From Oscillospiraceae bacterium (GTDB lineage Bacteria > Bacillota > Clostridia > Oscillospirales > Acutalibacteraceae), in contig JAQXZE010000056.1 of the NCBI GenBank assembly GCA_029227055.1, positions 1 through 38,741 on the forward strand: a stretch of 38,741 nt of DNA, in the 5' to 3' direction. The notes below the pieces were generated by a model. It was not told the DNA's origin. It was given only the letters and a program-made list of their open reading frames with translations, and made no database searches. The translations under genes were made by a program, and so were the position numbers. Positions 23,320 through 30,152 of this stretch are shown here, in pieces. Each line of letters begins with the position of its first letter. The stretch's first letter is position 1.

Positions 23320-25410
23320 TTGGGCAATGTAAGCGAATTTTTCGGAATTAATGTATTTAACGATTCGGTAATGCAAAGAATGTTACCGAATGATACATAT
23401 CAGTCAATAAAAAATGCCATAAGTCAAGGTACAAGTATTGACAGCAGTATTGCCGATACAGTAGCTCTCGCTATGAAAAACTGGGCAATAAGCAAAGGCG
23501 CTACCCACTTTACCCATTGGTTCCAACCAATGACGGGCATTACCGCCGAAAAGCACGATAGCTTTATATCTCCTGCAGAAAACGGCAGTGTCATTATGGA
23601 GTTTTCGGGCAAAGAACTTATAAAGGGTGAGCCTGATGCTTCCTCTTTCCCCTCTGGCGGACTAAGAGCTACCTTTGAGGCTCGAGGATACACCGCTTGG
23701 GACCCTAGCTCCTACGCCTTTGTAAAGGATGGAACCCTCTGTATTCCTACTGCCTTTTGCTCCTACGGCGGTGAGGCTTTAGACCAAAAAACCCCTATGC
23801 TTCGCAGTATGGAGGCATTAAACCGTCAGGCACTGAGAATTGTTCATTGCTTTGGTATGACCGATGTAAAGCGTGTGAACACAACTGTAGGTCCTGAACA
23901 GGAATATTTTTTAATTGATAAAGAATTTTACGAAAAGCGCCCTGACCTTATCTTCTGCGACAGAACTCTTATCGGTGCAAAACCTCCTAAGGGTCAGGAA
24001 ATGAGCCACCATTATTTTGGTGTTATCAAGCCTCGTGTTGCAGCCTTCATGAAAGAGCTTGACGAGGAGTTATGGAAGCTCGGCGTTTTAGCTAAAACCG
24101 AGCACAACGAGGCGGCTCCCGCTCAGCACGAGCTTGCCCCCATCTTTACCACAACCAATATTGCCGCTGACCATAATCAACTCACTATGGAAATGATGAA
24201 AAAGGTTGCCGACCGCCACGGTCTTGTTTGCCTTTTACACGAAAAGCCCTTTGCGGGTGTAAACGGTAGCGGTAAGCATAACAATTGGTCGATGTCTACC
24301 GATACAGGCGTAAACCTTTTAAAGCAGGGCAAAAATCCAAGTGATAATCCCCTTTTCCTTTTAAGTCTTGCGGCTTTGATTGAAGCGGTAGATAAGCATC
24401 AGGATTTATTGCGAATTTCTATCGCCTCTGCGGGTAATGACCACCGTTTAGGCGCTGCTGAAGCTCCCCCGGCAATAGTCTCTATGTTCTTGGGCGAAGA
24501 ATTAACCGAGATTTTAACAGCCGTTGAAAACGGTACTCACCACGACGATTTAAAGCGTGTTAAAATGTCTATGGGCGCCGATATTATCCCCTATATTAGA
24601 AAGGACAATACCGACCGCAACCGCACCTCTCCCTTTGCTTTTACAGGTAATAAGTTTGAGTTCCGTATGCTAGGCTCTTCTGCATCTGTATCGGATACAA
24701 ATACCATGATAAACACAATGGTGGCAGATGTACTTATGGGTTATGCCGACCGTCTTGAAAAGGCAGAGGACTGCATTGCAGAGGCTCATAATATCATCCG
24801 CGATACTATGAAAGCTCATAAGCGTATTATATTTAATGGTGACGGATACTCAGAGGAATGGCAGAAAGAGGCTGAAAGACGCGGTCTTTTAAATCTTCGC
24901 AGCACAGTAGACGCTGTTCCCCACTTTAAAGATAACAAGAACATCGAACTGTTTGAGCGTCACGGCGTACTCAACAGAACAGAAATCAATATTCGTGCAG
25001 ATATAACCCTCGAAAATTATAGTCAGATACTCAATATCGAGGCACAGACCCTTATCGGTATGGTTCAGCGCGATATTATTCCCGGAATTGGCAAGCATAT
25101 CGAGTACCTTTGCCGCTTGGCTGAGGGTAAAAAGAAAGTTTGCGAGGGTATCGACATAACTACCGAAACCGATATGATTAAGCGCTTATCAAACGATACA
25201 GCAAATCTTGTAAAACTAAACCAAAAGCTTAGACAAGCGGTTAAATCTGCTGAAAATATTTCAGATCTTGAAGAAAAAGCAAGGTTCTATCACGACGAAA
25301 TTTTAAGTCTTATGGAAGATATCCGCAGCATAACGGACGCTGCCGAGGAAGTAGTTGCCACTGAACATTGGCCCTACCCCCACTACAGTGAGCTTCTTTT
25401 CAAAATATAA
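23320..25410 (+). CDS. glnN: Type III glutamine synthetase
   Basis: Makes glutamine from glutamate, ammonia and ATP. The length (696) and motifs are those of GSIII: MSHHYFGVIKPRVAAFMKEL, AKTEHNEAAPAQHELAPIF, GVNGSGKHNNWSM, NDHRLGAAEAPPAIVSMFLG and FRMLGSSASVSDTNTMIN. The C-terminal 150 residues are helical. TTG start with GGGAGG seven bases before. Monocistronic between its own promoter and terminator. Complete and probably active. Confidence 0.96.
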   Translation: MGNVSEFFGINVFNDSVMQRMLPNDTYQSIKNAISQGTSIDSSIADTVALAMKNWAISKGATHFTHWFQPMTGITAEKHDSFISPAENGSVIMEFSGKELIKGEPDASSFPSGGLRATFEARGYTAWDPSSYAFVKDGTLCIPTAFCSYGGEALDQKTPMLRSMEALNRQALRIVHCFGMTDVKRVNTTVGPEQEYFLIDKEFYEKRPDLIFCDRTLIGAKPPKGQEMSHHYFGVIKPRVAAFMKELDEELWKLGVLAKTEHNEAAPAQHELAPIFTTTNIAADHNQLTMEMMKKVADRHGLVCLLHEKPFAGVNGSGKHNNWSMSTDTGVNLLKQGKNPSDNPLFLLSLAALIEAVDKHQDLLRISIASAGNDHRLGAAEAPPAIVSMFLGEELTEILTAVENGTHHDDLKRVKMSMGADIIPYIRKDNTDRNRTSPFAFTGNKFEFRMLGSSASVSDTNTMINTMVADVLMGYADRLEKAEDCIAEAHNIIRDTMKAHKRIIFNGDGYSEEWQKEAERRGLLNLRSTVDAVPHFKDNKNIELFERHGVLNRTEINIRADITLENYSQILNIEAQTLIGMVQRDIIPGIGKHIEYLCRLAEGKKKVCEGIDITTETDMIKRLSNDTANLVKLNQKLRQAVKSAENISDLEEKARFYHDEILSLMEDIRSITDAAEEVVATEHWPYPHYSELLFKI

Positions 25411-25414
25411 TTTT

Positions 25415-25452
25415 AACCTCCGAACATCTAACGGTGCTCGGGGGTTCTTTTA
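25415..25452 (+). terminator. Terminator after glnN
   Basis: AACCTCCGA (25415-25423) pairs with TCGGGGGTT (25438-25446, one G-U), then a T-rich tail. Confidence 0.8.
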
Positions 25453-25454
25453 TA

Positions 25455-25483
25455 TTGCAAAATATTTAATGGTGTGGTATAAT
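25455..25483 (+). promoter_or_regulatory. Extended -10 promoter of the glycosyltransferase gene
   Basis: TTGCAA (25455-25460), 17-bp spacer ending in TGG, TATAAT (25478-25483). Confidence 0.72.
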
Positions 25484-25556
25484 TCGTATGTTGTGTGTCT
25501 AAAGCAACGCTATAGAATATTTTTGATAATATGTATACTATATAGGAGTTTTAGTT

Positions 25557-26999
25557 ATGTACATAATAAATCTGATTATAAAAATCATTTCTAAGATTTC
25601 AGCGGTTGTTTCCGGTCTTTATCGATACAGAGATATCTTTAAAATTACAGGTGTCTTTGCAACACGAAAATTTTCCACTGCAAAAAACTTTCATAAATAT
25701 GCGATACTTGTTGCCGCCCGTAACGAAGAAACTGTTATCGGAAATTTGATTGACAGTATCAAGACGCAGGACTATCCAAGCGACCTTGTAGAAATTTTTG
25801 TAGTAGCAGATAACTGCACCGACAGAACTGCCGAGATCGCAAGAGAAATGGGCACCATTTGTTACGAGCGAACCAACCCCAACGAACGCACTAAGGGTTA
25901 TGCGCTTCGCTATTTAGTAGAGAAAATCAAAGAGGATTACGGCATTGAAAGTTTTGACGGATATTTTATATTCGATGCTGATAATCTGCTCAATTACGAC
26001 TATATCACCCGTATGAACGAGTCTTTTGATGCGGGTGAAAAGATAGTAACCTCTTACAGAAACTCGAAAAATTTTGATGATAACTGGATTTCGGCTTCCT
26101 ATGGTATTCATTGGCTGAGAACTGTCCGAAACGAGCACAGAGCCCGTTCCCTTTTCCACTTGGCAACCCGTATCCAAGGTACAGGATTTTTATTTACAAA
26201 CGAGCTCATTCGTGACGGTTGGAACTATACAAGTCTTACAGAGGACCGCGCTTTTTGCGCCGACGCTGTAGCACAGGGATATAAAATTTCTTATAACAAT
26301 GAGGCTATCTTCTTTGATGAACAGCCTACAGATATTAAAATTGCTATGCGTCAGCGTATACGCTGGGCAAAGGGACATTTACAAGCCTTTGTTGAAACGG
26401 GACCAAAGTTATTTTGGCATATCTTCTATACAGGCGGTATGGCAAATAAAGATAAGAGCGCTCCCCTTTTTAAGAAGTTTATAAGAAATTTGCGCTTTAG
26501 ATTTATGAGCTTTGATATGCTAATGGTCGTGTTTCCGCGTCAGTTAACCTTAGTTTTCAAAAAGCTTGTTTCCTATTCGTTGCGAATTGTTTTAGTTTGT
26601 GCGGCAGGCGCCTCTTTCAGTAAATATTATGCACCCGATTTTATACGCATAATACTCGATATATTTGATATATCACCATCTTTTGAATCGACCGTAAGCG
26701 GCGTTTTTTGGGTGATATTCTATGCACTTGCCTGGAGCTTAAACTCCTACATAAACGGCATTATTAGTGCAGCATATATCCTTATAATCGAGCATAAACG
26801 AATTAAAACACAAAAATTCTATAAAAAGGTTTGGTTTGCTCTTACTTTCCCACTCTTCGATTTAATCGGCAAACTTTCAATGTGTATTGCGCTATTTATG
26901 AAGGTTGAGTGGAAGGCTATCCCCCACAATGCAAACATCAACATCAGCGACCTCGCAGAAAAGGAAACCGAAAGAGAAAAAGAGCTTGCGATAAAATAA
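25557..26999 (+). CDS. Membrane-bound family 2 glycosyltransferase
   Basis: 480 residues with a GT2 catalytic domain flanked by membrane helices. Seen: nucleotide-binding start AILVAARNEETVIGNLIDSI, VVADNCTDRTAEIA, metal-binding DAD in YFIFDADNL, ED in LTEDRAFCADA and QRIRWAKGH, the QxxRW motif of processive (cellulose synthase/hyaluronan synthase-like) enzymes. C-terminal half has about four helices. Probably makes or extends a cell-surface polysaccharide or glycolipid; sugar donor not predictable. AGGAG before ATG; single gene with own promoter and terminator. Confidence 0.88.
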   Translation: MYIINLIIKIISKISAVVSGLYRYRDIFKITGVFATRKFSTAKNFHKYAILVAARNEETVIGNLIDSIKTQDYPSDLVEIFVVADNCTDRTAEIAREMGTICYERTNPNERTKGYALRYLVEKIKEDYGIESFDGYFIFDADNLLNYDYITRMNESFDAGEKIVTSYRNSKNFDDNWISASYGIHWLRTVRNEHRARSLFHLATRIQGTGFLFTNELIRDGWNYTSLTEDRAFCADAVAQGYKISYNNEAIFFDEQPTDIKIAMRQRIRWAKGHLQAFVETGPKLFWHIFYTGGMANKDKSAPLFKKFIRNLRFRFMSFDMLMVVFPRQLTLVFKKLVSYSLRIVLVCAAGASFSKYYAPDFIRIILDIFDISPSFESTVSGVFWVIFYALAWSLNSYINGIISAAYILIIEHKRIKTQKFYKKVWFALTFPLFDLIGKLSMCIALFMKVEWKAIPHNANINISDLAEKETEREKELAIK

Positions 27000-27014
27000 A
27001 TGTTAGATAAAGAA

Positions 27015-27046
27015 ACGGCAGAAGATTACTTCTGCCGTATTTTTTT
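27015..27046 (+). terminator. Terminator after glycosyltransferase gene
   Basis: ACGGCAGAAG (27015-27024), loop ATTA, CTTCTGCCGT (27029-27038), then a T-run. Confidence 0.92.
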
Positions 27047-27069
27047 AAAAAATTTCGAAAATCGCAAGT

Positions 27070-27119
27070 GAGAAAACAAAAGAAAAAACGAGCAAATGCG
27101 AGAAAAAACGAGATATTAA
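27070..27119. repeat. Five 10-bp phased A-tract repeats upstream of rplM promoter
   Basis: Units GAGAAAACAA, AAGAAAAAAC, GAGCAAATGC, GAGAAAAAAC and GAGATATTAA have an exact 10-bp period. The array ends about 30 bases upstream of the -35 box of rplM. The core GAGAAAAAAC is identical to a unit of the array before the pot promoter. Confidence 0.75.
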
Positions 27120-27149
27120 AATCTAAATTAATTTTTTCAAAAAATAGTG

Positions 27150-27178
27150 TTGACAAGCGGTTTTTAATGTGTTATTAT
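27150..27178 (+). promoter_or_regulatory. Promoter of rplM-rpsI
   Basis: TTGACA (27150-27155), 17-bp spacer, TATTAT (27173-27178). Leader of about 38 nt, too short for an autoregulatory L13 leader. Confidence 0.85.
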
Positions 27179-27222
27179 ATTCAAGCTGATTAAAAAACAA
27201 ATTATTTTGGAGGTTTTGAATT

Positions 27223-27651
27223 ATGTCTACATTTATGGCAAAACCTGCTGAAATTCAGCGTAAATGGTACATTGTGGATGCTGCTAACAGACCGATTGGT
27301 CGTACAGCTACTAAGGTTGCAGATTTACTTCGCGGTAAAGGCAAGCCTGAATTCACTCCCCATGTTGATTGCGGCGACCATGTTGTTGTTATCAACGCTG
27401 ATAAGGCAGTTTTAACAGGTAAAAAGCTTGACCAGAAATTCTATCGCCGTCATACAGGCTACATCGGCGGTCTTAAGGAAGTTAAATATTCTACCCTTAT
27501 GGCTACCCGTCCTGAGCTTGCTATGGAGCTTGCAGTTAAGGGTATGGTTCCCGATACTACAATCGGCAGAAAAGCTCTTACCAGACTTCACGTTTACAGC
27601 GGCACTGAGTACGCACAGGTTGCTCAGAAGCCCGAAAAGTATGAATTTTAA
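27223..27651 (+). CDS. rplM: 50S ribosomal protein L13
   Basis: 142 residues, standard length; [20 protein letters not shown] and the section with [18 protein letters not shown] are diagnostic. Binds 23S rRNA early in large-subunit assembly. GGAGG ten bases before ATG; first gene of the conserved rplM-rpsI operon. Confidence 0.98.
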   Translation: MSTFMAKPAEIQRKWYIVDAANRPIGRTATKVADLLRGKGKPEFTPHVDCGDHVVVINADKAVLTGKKLDQKFYRRHTGYIGGLKEVKYSTLMATRPELAMELAVKGMVPDTTIGRKALTRLHVYSGTEYAQVAQKPEKYEF

Positions 27652-27668
27652 GAAGGGAGACAGAAAAA

Positions 27669-28067
27669 ATGTTTGAAGGAAAGCCTTATTTTTACGGCAC
27701 CGGCAGAAGAAAGAGTTCTGTCGCCCGTGTTCGCGTATACAACGGTACAGGTAAAATCACCATTAACGACCGTGATATCGACGATTACTTTGGTCTTGAA
27801 ACCTTAAAGTTAATCGTTCGTCAGCCCCTTAACCTTACAGAAACTGCTGACAAGTTTGATATCGTTTGCCGTGTTACCGGCGGCGGTGTTACCGGTCAGG
27901 CAGGTGCAATCCGTCACGGTATTTCCCGTGCATTACTTCAGGCTGACGCTGAACTCAGACCTGAGCTTAAGAAGGCCGGCTTCCTCACTCGTGACCCGAG
28001 AATGAAGGAAAGAAAGAAATACGGTCTCAAAGGCGCTCGTCGTGCACCTCAGTTCTCAAAGAGATAA
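27669..28067 (+). CDS. rpsI: 30S ribosomal protein S9
   Basis: 132 residues; [15 protein letters not shown] at the N-terminus and the C-terminal RAPQFSKR tail that reaches the P-site tRNA are intact. AGGGAGA before ATG, 17 bases after rplM. The 3' end is complete; the mobile region begins just after its terminator, and the rpsI 3' end is a known target of some integrative elements. Confidence 0.98.
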   Translation: MFEGKPYFYGTGRRKSSVARVRVYNGTGKITINDRDIDDYFGLETLKLIVRQPLNLTETADKFDIVCRVTGGGVTGQAGAIRHGISRALLQADAELRPELKKAGFLTRDPRMKERKKYGLKGARRAPQFSKR

Positions 28068-28085
28068 CAACATCTTATCAGAAAT

Positions 28086-28130
28086 GCCTTATATTCCTTG
28101 TATTTCAAGGGATATGGGGCTTTTCTTTTT
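28086..28130 (+). terminator. Terminator of rplM-rpsI
   Basis: A 15-bp stem (28086-28100 with 28106-28120, several G-U pairs) with loop TATTT, followed by TTTTCTTTTT. Confidence 0.85.
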
Positions 28131-28440
28131 GTCAGTAGAAAGCAAATCCCCAATAAATCCCCAACACGCCCACCGAATGAATATATCTTTACCCCTGCCA
28201 TATATGTGTATATAGTTGTTTTTTCGTGTTACTTCCGTTACTTCAAAAGTTATGATAAATTGCGATAATTCATAGTACGCTATGAGCGTTTATGATAGCA
28301 AAATTTCAAATCGATTTCCGTTACCTTTCTGTTACCGAAGGCTCAAAAGTGTTACCGCTCTTTGATTAGCGTTCCTTTTTATAATGGGGCGGTTTCGTTT
28401 GCATCTCACTTTTTAACTATTATTATTTGATTTTGCAAAA
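28131..28440. other. Gene-free junction between rpsI and the mobile region
   Basis: No coding frame is supported. It contains a tandem AAATCCCCAA (28144-28153 and 28155-28164, 11-bp spacing), several GTTAC(C/T) copies (28228-28352) and a small inverted repeat CATAG/CTATG (28272-28285). Tandem short repeats near an element end could be arm-type integrase sites; this is inference, as the other end lies outside the window. Confidence 0.4.
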
Positions 28441-28474
28441 ATATCTTTACAAATGCAAAGATATGTGATATAAT
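28441..28474 (+). promoter_or_regulatory. Promoter with palindromic operator before XRE-Fic
   Basis: TTTACA (28446-28451), 17-bp spacer ending in TGA, TATAAT (28469-28474). ATATCTTT (28441-28448) and AAAGATAT (28457-28464) form a perfect inverted repeat over the -35 box, a likely site for autoregulation by the XRE protein. Confidence 0.75.
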
Positions 28475-28499
28475 AGTATTGTACTAAGGAGGGCTGCAA

Positions 28500-28715
28500 A
28501 TGGCTATCAAATACTATAAACTCTTCGATATAATGCAACGAAGAGACCTGTCTAAAACGCAAATATCTGAATCTGTGGGAATTTCATCGGCAACGATGGC
28601 GAAACTCTCAGCCCATAAACCTGTTAATATGGAAATAATCAACCGCCTTTGTGAATACTTAGAGGTTCAGCCGGGCGAGATACTCGAATTCGTTTCGGAT
28701 GAGGAGGGAGCATAA
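28500..28715 (+). CDS. Small XRE/Cro-type regulator paired with Fic
   Basis: 71-residue protein that is essentially one helix-turn-helix (DLSKTQISESVGISSATMAK, then a C-terminal YLEVQPGEILEF helix), of the HTH_26 Cro/CI type. AAGGAGG before ATG. The fic ATG follows its TAA immediately, so the two are one operon. It probably represses its own promoter through the palindrome at 28441-28464 and may act as partner of the Fic protein. Confidence 0.85.
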   Translation: MAIKYYKLFDIMQRRDLSKTQISESVGISSATMAKLSAHKPVNMEIINRLCEYLEVQPGEILEFVSDEEGA

Positions 28716-29459
28716 ATGAGCATATATCAAAAGATAGACCTCAATAAATCGGCAATAGACCGATACAGACCCTTTGAGGGTGAAATGTTAAAACAAACCC
28801 GTGATTATTACAGAGTCGGTACTACTTGGACTTCAAACGCTATCGAGGGCAACACCCTCACAGAGAGCGAAACAAAGATACTTCTTGAAGACGGGTTGAC
28901 CGTAGGCGGTAAACCTCTCAAATACACCTATGAAGCAATCGGACACGGCAAGGCGTATGATTATATGTTCACTCTAATTAAGAGCGATACAATCACGACC
29001 GGAAATATCTTGATGCTTCACAAACTCTTTTATCAAAGCATAGACGAAGAGAACGCCGGAGCGTTGAGAAGGCAGCCGATTTTTGTTTCGGGTTCGGATT
29101 ATGTTTTTCCTCTGCCCGAAGAATTACAGGCGAAGATGGCTGAGCTTGAAAAGTGGATTAAGACCGAACGAGACAATTATCACCCTGTTGAGTTCGCCGC
29201 TCTCCTGCATTTGAAGTTCGTAACAATACACCCCTTCATTGACGGAAACGGCAGAACTGCAAGATTGCTCACAAACCTTGCTCTTATCCAAAAGGGTTAT
29301 TTGCCTGTTATCGTGCCGCCGATTTATAAACTCGATTATAACGGATATATTCGCTTGTATCAGAACAAGGGCGATGCTTCAAAATTTGTGGAGTTTATCG
29401 CAGAGCAGGAAGTCGAGACCCAAAAAGAAATGATGAGACTGCTCCAAATCAAACTATAA
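28716..29459 (+). CDS. Fic-domain AMP-transferase
   Basis: 247 residues with the complete catalytic motif HPFIDGNGRTAR (residues 172-183), so it should be able to transfer AMP (or a related group) to a protein Ser/Thr/Tyr. An N-terminal inhibitory motif S-x-x-x-E-G (Ser40-Gly45, SNAIEGN) would block ATP binding: class II (intramolecularly inhibited) Fic. The target is unknown. Together with the small XRE gene it looks like a regulated toxin or defence cargo at the left end of the mobile region. Confidence 0.9.
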   Translation: MSIYQKIDLNKSAIDRYRPFEGEMLKQTRDYYRVGTTWTSNAIEGNTLTESETKILLEDGLTVGGKPLKYTYEAIGHGKAYDYMFTLIKSDTITTGNILMLHKLFYQSIDEENAGALRRQPIFVSGSDYVFPLPEELQAKMAELEKWIKTERDNYHPVEFAALLHLKFVTIHPFIDGNGRTARLLTNLALIQKGYLPVIVPPIYKLDYNGYIRLYQNKGDASKFVEFIAEQEVETQKEMMRLLQIKL

Positions 29460-29481
29460 TCCGAACAGAGAGGGAAACGAA

Positions 29482-29589
29482 ATGAAAGTATTAAAGGTTT
29501 TGTTTTGGGTGTTTCTTTTCCCGTTTATGTTATTTATAACATTGCTCAACGGCTTATATAAGTTAAGCACCGGGAAGAAATATTTTTAA
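29482..29589 (+). CDS. 35-residue membrane peptide
   Basis: ATG 29482 behind GAGAGGG, 22 bases after fic; reads MKVLKVLFWVFLFPFMLF and then a short basic tail (LYKLSTGKKYF). One membrane helix with positive ends. Function unknown; same operon as XRE-Fic, followed by a terminator. Could be a small toxin-like or accessory peptide. Confidence 0.5.
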   Translation: MKVLKVLFWVFLFPFMLFITLLNGLYKLSTGKKYF

Positions 29590-29597
29590 CGAAAAGA

Positions 29598-29635
29598 GAG
29601 GTTGCAACCCTTATGGACTGCAACCCCTCATTTTT
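29598..29635 (+). terminator. Terminator after the Fic unit
   Basis: GAGGTTGCA (29598-29606) pairs with TGCAACC(C)CTC (29619-29629, one bulge), then ATTTTT. It lies between convergent transcription units. Confidence 0.75.
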
Positions 29636-30140
29636 ATTGGGTAAAAATCTCTTTGGCGATTTTCAAGATTTGAGACATAATCGCTTTGTCGGCTTCGTAC
29701 ATTGCACGAGCCGGAGGATTACCACGGGTGATAACTAAATCGCCTTTATCAGTTGTTTTAATTATCCTGCCGTTTGTTCCGGCTTCTCCGTAGTAACCCC
29801 ACGAGCTTTGATTTCCCTTGCCTTGACCATAACCGCCACGAACCGCTCCCATATCACTTGCTTTGGGATGCTCTTCTGTATAGGTGATACCCGTTCCGAA
29901 CTCGATAAACAAAACCGCTTTACCCGATGCCGTTATTACGATTGTATTTGAACCCTTCATACGGGCAGATACATTTACATCGTTTACACCATCATATTGA
30001 GCAGATTTGAACCGAACAGAAGCGGTATCAACACCAATCTGAGCAAGGCGTTCCAAAAATAGCGGAATGCGGCCTTGTATTTGTTTTTGCATTGTGTTGA
30101 TACGCTTTATAAGCGAATCTAAACCCTTTACAGTAACCAT
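29634..30140 (-). CDS. HK97 gp10-like phage protein (tail completion)
   Basis: 168 residues. The N-terminal helical part (LDSLIKRINTMQKQIQGRI), the FIEFGTGITY segment and the ending GNPPARAMYEADKAI are typical of HK97-gp10-like head-tail joining/tail-terminator proteins. It normally precedes the major tail protein gene; here it follows the tape measure gene, which is unusual. Last gene of the minus-strand tail unit, 12 bases after the tape measure stop. Confidence 0.7.
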   Translation of the reverse strand: MVTVKGLDSLIKRINTMQKQIQGRIPLFLERLAQIGVDTASVRFKSAQYDGVNDVNVSARMKGSNTIVITASGKAVLFIEFGTGITYTEEHPKASDMGAVRGGYGQGKGNQSSWGYYGEAGTNGRIIKTTDKGDLVITRGNPPARAMYEADKAIMSQILKIAKEIFTQ

Positions 30141-30152
30141 ATAACCACATCC

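Noticed and set aside
27179-27222. Autoregulatory L13 leader before rplM
   Set aside because: Only about 38 nt separate the promoter from the start codon and no suitable hairpin is present.
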